Shown: positions 7,711-16,560, numbered from the stretch's first letter. The stretch: DNA of 64,000 bases from Amycolatopsis sp. cg9 (GCF_041346945.1 NZ_CP166850.1:1364001-1428000), one strand, 5' to 3'. Translations and numbers: made by a program. Notes: generated from the letters alone by a model not told the origin.

Positions 7711-9396
7711 TCAGGCGTCGGCGTTCTTCTTGATCTTGTCCGCGAACTGGGTCGCCGTGGCCGCGCGCTTGACCTTGCCCGACGGCGTCTTGGGCAGGCT
7801 GCCCGCCGGGAGCACGACCACCGCGTACGGGCGCATGTCGACGGCGTCGCGGACCCGGGCCGAGACCTGCTTCATCAGGTTCTTCTCCGCCTCGGCGTCA
7901 CCGGCCAGCTTCGACTCCACGACCACCGCGAAACGCTCGCGACGGCTGCCCGCGTCCAGCCGGACCGCCACCGCGTTGCCGGCCCGCACCCCTTCGACCG
8001 AGGTCGCCGCGCGCTCGATGTCCGTGGGGTACAGGTTGCGGCCACCCATGATGATGACGTCCTTGCGGCGGCCACAGATGACGATCTGGCCGTCGACCAG
8101 GTAGCCGAGGTCGCCGGTGTTGAGCCAGCCGTTCTCGTCCTGGGTGGCGAGCGGGCCGTCCATAGTCAGGTAGCCGGGCGTCACGGCCTCGCCGCGCAGC
8201 CGGATCTCGCCGACTTCGCGGTCACCGACACGCTCACCGGCCTCGTTCACGATCTCCGCCTCGAGCCCGTCCAGCGGACGGCCGAGCAGCGCGAACGACC
8301 GGACGTCGTCGGTGCCGCGCCGCGGGTCGCCCTCGGGGACCGGCACCGCGCGGTTGCCGGCCTCGAGCGCGTCCGCCTCGACGACGTCGAGGGTCAGCCC
8401 GGTGAACAGCGGCGCGAACGAGACGGCCAGGGTCGCCTCGGCCATGCCGTAGGCCGGGAAGACGCACTCCGCCGGCATCTTGAACCGGGCACCGGCGTCG
8501 ACGAACGTCTGGACGGCGGTCTCGTCGATGGGCTCGGCACCGTTGAGGGCGATGCGCAGCTTCGAGAGGTCGAAGTCCTCGTCGTCGACGCGGGCCATCC
8601 GGCGCCCGACGATCGCGTAGGCGAAGTTCGGCGCCGCCGTCGTCGTGCCGTGGTACTTGGTGATCAGCCGGGGCCAGATCAACGGCCCCGACAGGAACTC
8701 GACCGGCGTGATCTTGACGAGCTCGACGCCGAAGGTCATCGGCACGGTCAGGAAGCCGACCATGCCCATGTCGTGGAAGGTCGGCAGCCAGGACACCATC
8801 ACGTCGACGTCGAAGTCGAACTCCGCGCGGTCGACCATGGCCTTGACGTTGGAGTACAGGTTGCCGTAGGTGATCCGCACGGCCTTCGGGTCGGCGGTGG
8901 AACCGCTGGTCAGCTGCAGCAGCGCGGTTTCGCCTTCGTCGGTGCCGACGACTTCGGCGAGCGGCTCGGCGCCGGTCAGGTCGCTGATCAGCTTGAAGCC
9001 GATGCCCTTCTCCGCCAGCACCGGCGCCAGCTGGTCGAACGGCTCGCCCAGCAGCACCAGGTTCGACCCGATCATCCCGAGCACCCGCACGGTGTCCTCG
9101 GCCCACTCGGCGAGATCGGTGCGCGGCGTCGGCTGGTGCAGCATGGTGACGCTGCCCCCGGCGAGCCACACGGCCTGTACGGTCGGCGCGATCAGCACCG
9201 GCGCCGCGGCCAGCACCGCGACGGCACCCCCGCGTTCGAACCCACCGGCGACCAGCCCACCGGCGATCCGCCGCGCTTCCTGGTGCACCTCGGCCCAGGT
9301 CCGCCGAACCGGCTCGTTCGGCTCCCCCGTGACCATGCCCCGCTGCTGTCCCCGCCCCGTCGCGGTGGCGACCAGCGTGTCCACGAACCTGCTCAT
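7711..9396 (-). CDS. Fatty-acyl-AMP ligase / acyl-CoA synthetase (FadD-like, adenylate-forming)
   Basis: A 561-residue ANL-superfamily enzyme that activates a fatty or related carboxylic acid as acyl-AMP, for transfer to CoA or to a carrier protein. Motifs in order are the P-loop LLQLTSGSTADPKAV near residue 178, GMAEATLAVSFAP (A5), WLNTGDLGYLVDGQIVICGR (A7-A8) and the catalytic lysine motif LPKTPSGKVKR at the C-terminus. The profile resembles FAALs, and in mycobacteria the equivalent place after pth holds Pks16, also an acyl-activating enzyme. TAATGT at 9409-9404 ends 7 nt before the ATG with no ribosome binding site, which suggests leaderless translation. No PKS partner is nearby. Confidence 0.88.
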   Translation of the reverse strand: MSRFVDTLVATATGRGQQRGMVTGEPNEPVRRTWAEVHQEARRIAGGLVAGGFERGGAVAVLAAAPVLIAPTVQAVWLAGGSVTMLHQPTPRTDLAEWAEDTVRVLGMIGSNLVLLGEPFDQLAPVLAEKGIGFKLISDLTGAEPLAEVVGTDEGETALLQLTSGSTADPKAVRITYGNLYSNVKAMVDRAEFDFDVDVMVSWLPTFHDMGMVGFLTVPMTFGVELVKITPVEFLSGPLIWPRLITKYHGTTTAAPNFAYAIVGRRMARVDDEDFDLSKLRIALNGAEPIDETAVQTFVDAGARFKMPAECVFPAYGMAEATLAVSFAPLFTGLTLDVVEADALEAGNRAVPVPEGDPRRGTDDVRSFALLGRPLDGLEAEIVNEAGERVGDREVGEIRLRGEAVTPGYLTMDGPLATQDENGWLNTGDLGYLVDGQIVICGRRKDVIIMGGRNLYPTDIERAATSVEGVRAGNAVAVRLDAGSRRERFAVVVESKLAGDAEAEKNLMKQVSARVRDAVDMRPYAVVVLPAGSLPKTPSGKVKRAATATQFADKIKKNADA

Positions 9397-9403
9397 GGCG
9401 GGA

Positions 9404-9409
9404 ACATTA
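9404..9409 (-). promoter_or_regulatory. -10 box of a leaderless acyl-AMP ligase transcript
   Basis: TAATGT on the minus strand ends 7 nt before the ATG at 9396, with no ribosome binding site in the gap. Confidence 0.45.
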
Positions 9410-9420
9410 CTGTCTCGGCG

Positions 9421-10008
9421 TCAACATCCGCCCGCCAACGCGGAAACCGGGCCACGCAACCAGCTGTCGACTTGGCGCTGCCCCCGCAACCGGACGACGA
9501 CGAGACCGGGGTGGCGGTTCTCGTCGATGGTCCGGCGGACCCGGGCGCGCAGGATCGGGTGGTAGCGCCACGAGACGCGGACGATGTGGTCGCGGTCGGT
9601 GAAGAAAGTGCGCAGCGGCCCTTCGACGTTGCCCCCGGGGATCTTCGAACCCCGGCCGGCCCGGCGTTTCAGCGTGCGGAGCACGACCCGGGTCGTCGTC
9701 AGGGCCCGCGGGTGGTCGAGCCACACCAGCACGTCGAGGCGCGCCGTCATCCGCTCCCGGACCGGTTCGCCCTGCCATTCGATGGCCCAGGCGTCGCCGG
9801 CCAGGTGGGCGAGGACGTCGGCCTGCCAGGTTTCCCGCACGGTCCAGCCCGGGCCGTGGAAGAAGGACTCGAACTCGACGTACGGCACCCCGAGCCGCTC
9901 CCCCAGCGTCCGCGCCAGGGTCGACTTGCCCGACCCCGCCGGGCCCGCCACCGCGATCCGCCGGACCGGCCCGTCGAGGGCGTCGTGCGGCCCGAGCACC
10001 CGGGTCAC
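9421..10008 (-). CDS. P-loop nucleoside/shikimate-kinase-like protein
   Basis: A 195-residue P-loop NTPase with Walker A GPAGSGKST near residue 23, followed by LGVPYVEFESFFHGPGW, a layout typical of adenylate-kinase-like and topology-modulation proteins (FlaR-like). A late Arg-rich region (RVVLRTLKRRAGRG) fits a lid domain. The substrate is unknown. The GTG start overlaps the stop of the ABC-F gene (GTGA), which makes it the last gene of the ispE-ASCH-ABCF operon. A longer upstream frame runs antisense through the ABC-F gene and is not real. Confidence 0.78.
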   Translation of the reverse strand: MTRVLGPHDALDGPVRRIAVAGPAGSGKSTLARTLGERLGVPYVEFESFFHGPGWTVRETWQADVLAHLAGDAWAIEWQGEPVRERMTARLDVLVWLDHPRALTTTRVVLRTLKRRAGRGSKIPGGNVEGPLRTFFTDRDHIVRVSWRYHPILRARVRRTIDENRHPGLVVVRLRGQRQVDSWLRGPVSALAGGC

Positions 10009-11768
10009 TCCAGCAGTTCGGACGTCTCCAGCCAGCGGCCCTCGACGTCCTCGATCTCGCCCTGGACGCCCTTCAGCTCGGCGTTGAGCTCCATCAGCTT
10101 CGCCGGGTCCGTCGCCGCCGCCAGCAGGGACGCGTGGAGCTTCTCCTCCTTCGCGTGCAGCTGGTCGAGCTTGCGCTCCAGCCGCCCGAGTTCCTTCTGG
10201 GCCGCTCGCAGGTCCGCCGCGGACTTCTTCGCCTCCACCTTCGCGGCGGACGGTGCCGGGCCGGTGACCTCCTTGGCGGCCGAGCGGCGGTTCAGGTACT
10301 CCTCGATGCCGCCCGGCAGGTGGGTGATGCGGCCGTCGCCGAAGAGGGCGACGATCGTGTCGCAGACGCGTTCCACCAGGTAGCGGTCGTGCGAGACGAC
10401 GACCATCGTGCCCGGCCAGCCGTCGAGGAGGTCCTCCAGCTGCTGCAGCGTGTCGATGTCCAGGTCGTTCGTCGGCTCGTCGAGGAGCAGCACGTTCGGC
10501 TCGGCCATCAGCAGGCGGCACAGCTGCAGCCGCCGCCGCTCGCCGCCGGAGAGGTCGCCGACCGGGGTCCACTGGCGGGCCTGGGGGAAGCCGAGCTTCT
10601 CGCCCAGCTGCGACGCCGTCATCTCCTGCTTGCCGAACACCACGCGGCCGGCCACCTGCTCGATCGCCTGCAGCACGCGCAGGTCGCCGGGCAGGTCGTC
10701 GAGCTCCTGGCGCAGGTGCGCGAGCGCGACCGTCTTGCCCTCGATGCGGCGGCCGGTCGACGCCTCGACGTCGCCGCCCAGTAGCTTCAGCAGCGACGTC
10801 TTGCCCGAGCCGTTCACCCCGACCAGGCCGATCCGGTCGCCCGGGCCGATCCGCCAGGTGACGTGGTCGAGGAGCGTCCGATCGCCCACCGCGTACGTCG
10901 TGTCTTCCAGCTCCAGCACCGTTTTGCCGAGGCGCCGCTTGGCGAACGCCTGCAGCTCGACGGAATCGCGCGGCGGCGGGACGTCGGCGATCAGCGCCTC
11001 GGCGGCTTCGACGCGGTAGCGCGGCTTCGAGGAACGCGCCTGCGGGCCGCGGCGCAGCCACGCGAGTTCCTTGCGGGCCAGGTTCTGCCGCTTCTCCTCG
11101 GCCGTCGCCGCGAGCCGCGCGCGCTCGGCGCGGGCGAAGATCCAGTCGGCGTAACCGCCTTCGTACTGCTCGACACGGCCGTTCGCGACCTCCCACGTCA
11201 GGGTCGCGACGGTGTCGAGGAACCACCGGTCGTGCGTGACGACCACGACCGCGATCCGGCGCGCGAGCAGGTGGTCGGCGAGCCAGCGGACACCTTCGAC
11301 GTCCAGGTGGTTGGTCGGCTCGTCGAGCACGACGAGGTCGAGCTCCCCGGTGAGCGCGGCGGCCAGGGAAACCCGGCGCCGCTCGCCGCCGGAGAGGTTC
11401 GCGGTCGGCTTGTCGAGCCCGATCGCGGTGATCCCCAGCCCGTCCACAATGGACCGGACCCGCGCGTCGGCCGCCCACTCGTGCTCGGCGCCGTAGCGTT
11501 CGAGGACGACGTCGGCGACCGTGCTGCCGTCCGGCAGCTCCGTGCGCTGGGTGACGACCGCCATCCGCAGGCCGCCGACGTGGCTCACCCGCCCGGAATC
11601 CGGCTCGGCGAGTCCGGAAAGGACTTCCAGGAGCGTGGTCTTGCCACCGCCGTTGAGCCCGACGACGCCGATGCGCTGCCCGGCCGCGACTCCGAGCGAA
11701 ACGCCGTCCAGGAGCGGGCGGATCCCGTAGGACTTGCTCACCGACTCCAGGTTGACCAGGTTGGCCAT
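10005..11768 (-). CDS. ABC-F family ATPase (Uup/EttA-type translation factor)
   Basis: A 587-residue soluble protein with two fused ABC ATPase domains and no membrane segment. Domain 1 has GLNGGGKTT, LSGGERRR and VLDEPTNHLD; domain 2 has GVNGSGKTS, LSGGERRRLQL and LLLDEPTNDLD. The linker between them is short. The C-terminus (from about residue 510) is a charged coiled coil, rich in Lys, Glu and Leu, as in Uup. ABC-F proteins bind the ribosomal E site and rescue or protect it. Uup members also affect DNA transposition and ribosome assembly. It starts 4 nt after the ASCH gene and overlaps the downstream P-loop gene by 4 bp, so all are cotranscribed. Confidence 0.93.
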   Translation of the reverse strand: MANLVNLESVSKSYGIRPLLDGVSLGVAAGQRIGVVGLNGGGKTTLLEVLSGLAEPDSGRVSHVGGLRMAVVTQRTELPDGSTVADVVLERYGAEHEWAADARVRSIVDGLGITAIGLDKPTANLSGGERRRVSLAAALTGELDLVVLDEPTNHLDVEGVRWLADHLLARRIAVVVVTHDRWFLDTVATLTWEVANGRVEQYEGGYADWIFARAERARLAATAEEKRQNLARKELAWLRRGPQARSSKPRYRVEAAEALIADVPPPRDSVELQAFAKRRLGKTVLELEDTTYAVGDRTLLDHVTWRIGPGDRIGLVGVNGSGKTSLLKLLGGDVEASTGRRIEGKTVALAHLRQELDDLPGDLRVLQAIEQVAGRVVFGKQEMTASQLGEKLGFPQARQWTPVGDLSGGERRRLQLCRLLMAEPNVLLLDEPTNDLDIDTLQQLEDLLDGWPGTMVVVSHDRYLVERVCDTIVALFGDGRITHLPGGIEEYLNRRSAAKEVTGPAPSAAKVEAKKSAADLRAAQKELGRLERKLDQLHAKEEKLHASLLAAATDPAKLMELNAELKGVQGEIEDVEGRWLETSELLE

Positions 11769-11772
11769 CCGC

Positions 11773-12180
11773 TCAGCCGATCCTCTCTACGATGACGAAC
11801 CGCGTCGCCACGACCTGCGTCGTGTCGTCCACGGTGAATTCCGGATCCTCCACGGCGGCGCGCATTTCGGCGCTCTGCCAGAACTCCTCGTGCCCGGCGC
11901 GCCACTCGGCGACGCTCGTGAAGCCCTCGCCTTCGCCGAGCGCGTGCCGGAGGTCCACTTCGGACAGTGAGAGAACGCGCACCTGAGCGGTCTCGATGAC
12001 CGCGACCCCGGCGCCGGCGGAGTCGAGCACGAGTTCGCGCTCGCCAACGGAAGGCAACGCTTCGCCCGCCCGCTCGTATTCCACCAGCAGTGCGGAGGTC
12101 GTCGTCTTTTCCCCGGCCAGGATCGCCGCGACCAGCTTGTCGCGCAGCGGGCCGGGGAACGCGAATTCCGCGTGCTTCAC
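11773..12180 (-). CDS. ASCH domain protein
   Basis: A 135-residue protein consisting of one ASCH domain, a PUA-like beta barrel proposed to bind RNA; some members hydrolyse modified nucleosides. The conserved [14 protein letters not shown] segment (residues 26-39) is the ASCH signature, and an [10 protein letters not shown] strand and [19 protein letters not shown] helix follow. The GTG overlaps the ispE stop as GTGA, so the start is secure and upstream in-frame residues are excluded. It sits between ispE and an ABC-F translation factor, which agrees with an RNA-related role. The exact substrate is unknown. Confidence 0.82.
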   Translation of the reverse strand: MKHAEFAFPGPLRDKLVAAILAGEKTTTSALLVEYERAGEALPSVGERELVLDSAGAGVAVIETAQVRVLSLSEVDLRHALGEGEGFTSVAEWRAGHEEFWQSAEMRAAVEDPEFTVDDTTQVVATRFVIVERIG

Positions 12181-13139
12181 GCGTGCACCCGCGGCGGCGC
12201 CGGGCGGGGGGCGTCGTCGCCGCCGACCACGCGGGCGCCGGGGACCGGGCCGTGGGCCACGCGGACCGTGCGGCAGACACCGGCGCCCGACAGCTCCGCG
12301 GCGACCTCGACGGCCGACTGCGCGTCTTCGCAGAGGAACGCGCACGTCGGGCCGGAGCCGGAGACCGTGCCCGCGAGCGCGCCCGCGTTGACGCCGGCCC
12401 GGAGGGTGCGGCGCAGCTCCGGGCGCAGCGAGACCGCCGCCGCCTGGAGGTCGTTGCCCAGCAGGAGGGCCAGCTGGCGCGGGTCGCCCGAAGCCAGCGC
12501 CTCGACGACCGGGGTGTGCGAACCGATCCGCGGCGGGTTGCCCGCCGCGCGCAGCCGGTCCAGCTCCTTGAACACCTTGGGCGTCGACAGCCCTTCGGAG
12601 TCGAACGCCAGCACCCAGTGGAACGTGTGCCGCGACAGCACCGGGACCAGGTGCTCGCCGCGGCCGGTGCCCAGCGCGGTGCCGCCGTAGAGCGCGAACG
12701 GGACGTCGCTGCCCAGGCCCGCCGCGATCTCGGCCAGCTCGTCGCGCGTGACGTCGAGGTTCCAGAGCGACGCGAGCCCGACCAGGGTCGCCGCCGCGTC
12801 GGCGCTGCCGCCCGCCATGCCACCGGCGACCGGGATGCCCTTGCGCAGCACCACACGGACCTTCGGCTCGCCGGTGCGCCCGACGTGCGAGGACAGCGCT
12901 TCGACCGCGCGCCAGGCCAGGTTCTCCGGGCCGGTCGGGACGGTGCCTTCACCCTCGCCGTAGACCTCGATGCCGGGCTCGTCGGCGACCGCGACGGTCA
13001 CTTCGTCGGTCAGCGACAGCGCCTGGAACACGGTCACCAGCTCGTGGTAACCGTCTTCGCGCAGGTCGTCGACCGAAAGGTGCAGGTTGACCTTGGCCGG
13101 GACCCGGACGGTGACTGGGGGCGGAACTACGGCGAGCAC
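12177..13139 (-). CDS. ispE: 4-diphosphocytidyl-2-C-methyl-D-erythritol kinase
   Basis: The GHMP kinase of the MEP pathway, phosphorylating CDP-ME to give isoprenoid precursors. The 320 residues show [11 protein letters not shown] at the N-terminus, the ATP-binding glycine loop [36 protein letters not shown], and the C-terminal [15 protein letters not shown] proline-rich tail of about 20 residues is an actinobacterial extra. The GTG at 13139 is preceded 6 nt upstream by TAGGCT and not by a ribosome binding site, which implies a leaderless message. It heads the operon ispE-ASCH-ABCF-P-loop kinase. Synteny with mycobacterial ispE next to ksgA and rpfB supports the call. Confidence 0.96.
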   Translation of the reverse strand: MLAVVPPPVTVRVPAKVNLHLSVDDLREDGYHELVTVFQALSLTDEVTVAVADEPGIEVYGEGEGTVPTGPENLAWRAVEALSSHVGRTGEPKVRVVLRKGIPVAGGMAGGSADAAATLVGLASLWNLDVTRDELAEIAAGLGSDVPFALYGGTALGTGRGEHLVPVLSRHTFHWVLAFDSEGLSTPKVFKELDRLRAAGNPPRIGSHTPVVEALASGDPRQLALLLGNDLQAAAVSLRPELRRTLRAGVNAGALAGTVSGSGPTCAFLCEDAQSAVEVAAELSGAGVCRTVRVAHGPVPGARVVGGDDAPRPAPPRVHA

Positions 13140-13145
13140 CCGACC

Positions 13146-13151
13146 AGCCTA
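13146..13151 (-). promoter_or_regulatory. -10 box of a leaderless ispE transcript
   Basis: TAGGCT lies 6 nt before the GTG of ispE. Its TAG is also the stop codon of the upstream tetR gene. The same TAGGCT-6 nt-GTG arrangement recurs before rsmI. Confidence 0.5.
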
Positions 13152-13682
13152 CGTGTCCGCGTTCCGACCAGGAGAAAGGATGTCCAGCCCGACGGCGAGC
13201 GCGACCGCCGGCGGGGTTTCCGGGCCGCCTTCGGCGCTGGTGAGCTGCACGGCGACCAGGGCGAGCCGCGCCCGCAGGCTCGCTTCGGGGTCGTCGGACC
13301 CGCCGCACAGCCGCTCGTGGAGGCGGAGCATCCGGTCCGCGAGACCGGCGCCCGCGGCGATGGCCTTCAACGCCGTCGCGTTGCGCTGCACCAGGCCGAT
13401 GACCGGGCCGAACCGGCGCTCGACCAGCTCGGCGTACTCGGTGAGCAGCCGGTCGGGCCGGGTCTCGCGCCCGAGGAGGTCGTCGAGCGCCGCGCCCCAG
13501 TCCTCCAGGAGGCTCGTGACGATGTCCTCCTTCGTGCGGAAGTGGTAGTACAGCGCGGCTTTCGTCACCTCGAGCCGCTCGGCGATCTCCCGCAGCGAGC
13601 TGCCCTCGTACCCCTGCTCGGCGAACAGTTCGAGCGCGACGCGCTGGATGCGTTCGCGCGTGTCGGTGCGCCGCCCGGCCAT
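13149..13682 (-). CDS. TetR-family repressor of the adjacent MFS exporter
   Basis: A 177-residue TetR regulator. The N-terminal helix-turn-helix is textbook: TRERIQRVALELFAEQGYEG, SLREIAERLEVTKAALYYHF. The C-terminal ligand domain is variable. It is divergent from an EmrB/QacA-type exporter, and two copies of one palindrome lie in the 104-bp gap, so it very probably represses both itself and the exporter and is released by an exported toxic compound. The start at 13682 is the only one that gives a complete DNA-binding domain. The ligand is unknown. Confidence 0.9.
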   Translation of the reverse strand: MAGRRTDTRERIQRVALELFAEQGYEGSSLREIAERLEVTKAALYYHFRTKEDIVTSLLEDWGAALDDLLGRETRPDRLLTEYAELVERRFGPVIGLVQRNATALKAIAAGAGLADRMLRLHERLCGGSDDPEASLRARLALVAVQLTSAEGGPETPPAVALAVGLDILSPGRNADT

Positions 13683-13700
13683 GCTCCGCTCCTCAACTTA

Positions 13701-13759
13701 CTTGACGGCCGACTAGCAATCACTTAGCTTGGCATTGCTTGTCGGCCGACAAGCAATGC
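13701..13759. promoter_or_regulatory. Two TetR operator sites in the divergent promoter
   Basis: 13732-13759 is a perfect 28-bp palindrome centred on GTCGG/CCGAC with outer arms GCATTGCTT and AAGCAATGC. A second copy at 13701-13720 matches its core at 18 of 20 positions (CTTGaCGGCCGACtAGCAAT). The two centres are about 35 bp apart. They lie between tetR and the MFS gene, as expected for an autoregulated repressor. Confidence 0.85.
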
Positions 13760-13786
13760 ATCCACAGCTTACCCCGGGGGTTCACC

Positions 13787-15181
13787 ATGACCACAGCCGC
13801 GCCACCGCGCGTCGCGGGCCGCTGGCTCGCGCTCGCCGCGCTGGGCCTGGCCCAGCTGATGGTCGTGCTCGACACGACCGTCGTGAACATCGCCCTGCCC
13901 TCGGCCCAGCGCGCGCTGGGCCTGTCCGACACCGGCCGCCAGTGGACGATTTCGGCGTACACGCTGGCGTTCGGCGGCTTGCTGCTGCTCGGCGGCCGGC
14001 TGGCCGACCGGCTCGGCCGCCGCACCACCCTGCTCGCCGGCATCGCGGGGTTCGCCGTGGCGTCCGCGGTGGGCGGCGCGGCCCCGTCGGCGGGCTGGCT
14101 GATCGGGGCGCGGGCCGCGCAGGGCGTGTTCGCCGCGCTGCTGGCGCCGTCGACGATGTCACTGCTGACGCTCACCTTCACCGACCCGCGCGAACGCGGT
14201 AAGGCGTTCGGGATCTTCAGCGCCATCATGATGTCCGGCTCCGCGCTGGGCCTCACCGTCGGCGGCGCGCTGACCCAGTTCCTCGACTGGCGCTGGAGCC
14301 TCTACGTCAACGTGCCGATCGCCGTGCTGGCCGGGCTGGGCGCCTGGTTCGCCGTGCCACCGACGGCCGCGCACCGCGACACCCGGCTGGACTGGACCAG
14401 TGCGGCGCTCAGCTGCGGCGGCGTCGTCCTGCTCGTGCACGCACTGTCCGAAGTGGCCACTCAAGGATTTTCCTTGCCAGTACTGGGTTTCCTCGCGCTC
14501 TCGGTGGCACTCCTCGGCTGGTTCGCGCTGCGCCAGGCCCGGCACCCGCACCCGCTGCTGCCGCTCGCGGTGGTGCGCGACCGCGCTCGCGCCGTCGCCT
14601 ACCTGACCGTCGGGGCGGCCTCGTTCGGCGCGTTCGGGATGTTCCTGTTCCTGACCTACCAGCTGCAGATCGTGATGGGCTACGGCGCGCTCGCCGCGGC
14701 CCTGGCGTTCCTGCCGACGCTGGGCGCGAACATGCTGACGTCGACGCAGCTTTCGGGCCGCCTGCTCCCGCGCGTCGGCCCGCGGCCGCTGCTGGCGGGC
14801 GGCTTGCTCCTGCTGGCCTGCGGGCTGCTGGCGGCGACGCGGCTGACCCCGGACGCGTCCTACGTGGCGGTCGTCCTGCCGATGCAGCTGCTGCTGGGGG
14901 TCGGAGCCGGGTTGTGCATGCCGGTGGTGCTGAACGTCGCGACCCGTGACGTCGGCGCGCGCGACGCGGGCGCGGCCTCGGCGTTCGTGACGACGTCGCA
15001 GCAGGTGGGCGCGTCCCTCGGCACCGCCGCCCTGAACACGATCGCCACCGCGGCTTCGGCCGGCCTGACCACGCCGTCCGCGATCGTCCACGGCTACACG
15101 ACGGCGTCGGCCTGGGCGGCGGCCCTCGTCGCCGCGGCCGCCCTCACCGCGTTCCTGGTCCTCCCGCGCGGCAGCCGCTGA
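13787..15181 (+). CDS. MFS multidrug exporter, DHA2 (EmrB/QacA) family
   Basis: A 464-residue membrane transporter with about 14 hydrophobic segments. LAQLMVVLDTTVVNIALPS in helix 1 carries the DHA2 signature D, and GGRLADRLGRRTTLLAG is the MFS loop 2-3 motif A. WRWSLYVNVPI is typical of drug:H+ antiporters. It would export a hydrophobic or cationic drug or metabolite by proton antiport. The ATG at 13787 is chosen over an upstream frame start at 13739 because the latter lies inside the operator and a GGGGG ribosome binding site precedes 13787. Control by the divergent TetR is indicated by the operators. Confidence 0.93.
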   Translation: MTTAAPPRVAGRWLALAALGLAQLMVVLDTTVVNIALPSAQRALGLSDTGRQWTISAYTLAFGGLLLLGGRLADRLGRRTTLLAGIAGFAVASAVGGAAPSAGWLIGARAAQGVFAALLAPSTMSLLTLTFTDPRERGKAFGIFSAIMMSGSALGLTVGGALTQFLDWRWSLYVNVPIAVLAGLGAWFAVPPTAAHRDTRLDWTSAALSCGGVVLLVHALSEVATQGFSLPVLGFLALSVALLGWFALRQARHPHPLLPLAVVRDRARAVAYLTVGAASFGAFGMFLFLTYQLQIVMGYGALAAALAFLPTLGANMLTSTQLSGRLLPRVGPRPLLAGGLLLLACGLLAATRLTPDASYVAVVLPMQLLLGVGAGLCMPVVLNVATRDVGARDAGAASAFVTTSQQVGASLGTAALNTIATAASAGLTTPSAIVHGYTTASAWAAALVAAAALTAFLVLPRGSR

Positions 15182-15186
15182 ACGCC

Positions 15187-15233
15187 GTGAAGGCCACCTT
15201 CAGGAACTTGAAGTTCCTGAAGGTGGCCTTCAC
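15187..15233. terminator. Perfect 47-bp palindrome, bidirectional terminator
   Basis: Arms 15187-15209 and 15211-15233 are perfectly complementary over 23 bp around one central base. It sits between the convergent MFS gene (ends 15181) and the metN-like gene (ends 15241). The same 23-1-23 geometry occurs at 17597-17643. Confidence 0.85.
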
Positions 15234-15240
15234 GTGCGGG

Positions 15241-16254
15241 TCAGGCGGCGACGACGGCCTGCGGACCGCGGGCGGTCTGGGTGACGTGGCCGCCGCGCTC
15301 GGCGACCCACGCCAGCGCCGCGTCGGCGCGCTCGCCGCGGACGCCGAGGCGGAAGCGGCCGACCGGGGTGTCGCCGATCCGGGTCAGGCCGCCGCCGATG
15401 GTGGCGAACTCGACGTCGAAGCGGCCGGCGGCCTCGGGCAGCAGCGCGCCCACCGACGCGAAGCCGACCAGCACGACGTCGACCGAGCGGTCGTAGCGCG
15501 CGTTCTGCGAGCGCGGGGTTTCGATGGTCGGCAGCAGCGCCTGCGCGGTGCGGCTGCCCGGGTTCGAGATCAGGTCGAGCACGGTGCCGCGCTCGACGAC
15601 GGTGCCGTCTTCCAGCACCGCGACGTCGTCGCAGAGCCGCCGGACGACGCCGGCGTCCGGCGTGGTGACGACGACGGTGACGCCCAGCTCGGAGCGGGCG
15701 CGGTCGAGCACGGTGAGCACCGAGCCGGCCTCCTCCGGGTCGACGCCGGCGGTCGGGTCGTCGGCGAGCAGCACGGCGGGCGCGGCGGCCAGCGCCTTCG
15801 CGACCGCGACGCGGCGGAGCTGACCCGCGGTGAGCTCACCGGGACGCTGCGCGGCGCGCGGCGTCAGGCCGACGAGGTCGAGCAGCGAGCCGACCCGGCT
15901 GCGGCGCTGCGGGCCGTCGACGCCGAGCTGCTCCAGCGGGGAAGCGATGTTGCCGGCGATCGTGCGCTCGGCGATCAGCTCCGGCTTCGACGACACGACG
16001 CCGAGCTGACGGCGGATCTCACGGAGGCGGCGGCCGTCGAGCGTGCCGGTGTTGAGGCCGTCGAGCCGGACGACCCCGCGGTCGGGGCGCTCCTGCAGCG
16101 CGATGCAGCGGGCCAGGACGGACTTGCCCGAACCGGCCGGTCCGACCACGCCGAACAGCGAGCCGGCCTGGACGTCGACGCTCACGTCGCGCAGGGCGAC
16201 GACCGAATTTCCGTTGGTGGCAAAGGATTTGGACAGGTTTTCGACCGTGATCAC
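15241..16254 (-). CDS. metN: Methionine-type ABC transporter ATP-binding protein with C-terminal NIL domain
   Basis: A 337-residue ABC ATPase most like MetN, which drives methionine uptake. It has Walker A GPAGSGKSV, a signature LTAGQLRRVAVAKAL and Walker B VLLADDPTAGVD. The region from about residue 255 (DVVLVGFASVGALLPEA ... ATIGGGLTRIGDTPVGRF) matches the NIL substrate-sensing domain of MetN. Two oddities stand out. The catalytic glutamate after Walker B is Asp (DDPT, not DEPT), and LTAGQ replaces LSGGQ. No metI permease or metQ binding protein is adjacent. The GTG at 16254 has GGAG upstream, and a SAM riboswitch lies in the leader, which supports a methionine role. The Asp change may slow ATP hydrolysis. 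Confidence 0.82.
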   Translation of the reverse strand: MITVENLSKSFATNGNSVVALRDVSVDVQAGSLFGVVGPAGSGKSVLARCIALQERPDRGVVRLDGLNTGTLDGRRLREIRRQLGVVSSKPELIAERTIAGNIASPLEQLGVDGPQRRSRVGSLLDLVGLTPRAAQRPGELTAGQLRRVAVAKALAAAPAVLLADDPTAGVDPEEAGSVLTVLDRARSELGVTVVVTTPDAGVVRRLCDDVAVLEDGTVVERGTVLDLISNPGSRTAQALLPTIETPRSQNARYDRSVDVVLVGFASVGALLPEAAGRFDVEFATIGGGLTRIGDTPVGRFRLGVRGERADAALAWVAERGGHVTQTARGPQAVVAA

Positions 16255-16464
16255 GATAGCTCCAGAAAAACAGGGCGCAGCGCACGTGGGCGCGCCCGGC
16301 CGCAAGCGAGTGTCCGTCCGCATAGGACGGTGCGTGAAGAAGGGTGGGACGGCTCAGACGAAGCTCAGCGCGAGCGGCGACATGCGGAGACGGAGCGGCG
16401 ACCTTCGTCGACAACGCGGCGCCTGGTCAGCAGCAGGGGGCGAGCTACCCTCTTCATCGAAAAC

Positions 16465-16560
16465 GGCCTCCATCGGTCCTGGCGGTAGCACCTGCCCTGT
16501 GGAGGGTGGTTGCTGCGACTTCGACGAGCCAGGTCTCTCGGTCGCTCGGGATGGACGTAC
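16465..16560 (-). ncRNA. SAM-I type (S-box) riboswitch
   Basis: Read on the minus strand, the region carries the S-box core: a GAGA-containing internal segment, then CCTGGCTCGTCGAAGTCGC leading into AGCAACC (the family has ACTGGCCCGATGAA...GGCAACC), then a short hairpin and AGGTGCTACCGCC (family AGGTGCTAAATCC). Terminal arms CCATC and GATGG close it as P1. It lies about 200 nt upstream of the metN-like gene in its 5' leader, so it should lower transport-gene expression when SAM is plentiful. The remaining leader (16255-16464) is the expression platform; I did not find an unambiguous terminator in it. Exact boundaries are approximate. Confidence 0.82.

Noticed and set aside
12090..13727. A 545-codon plus-strand frame over ASCH, ispE and tetR
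   Set aside because: It is antisense to three genes with clear motifs, and its composition is typical of shadow frames.
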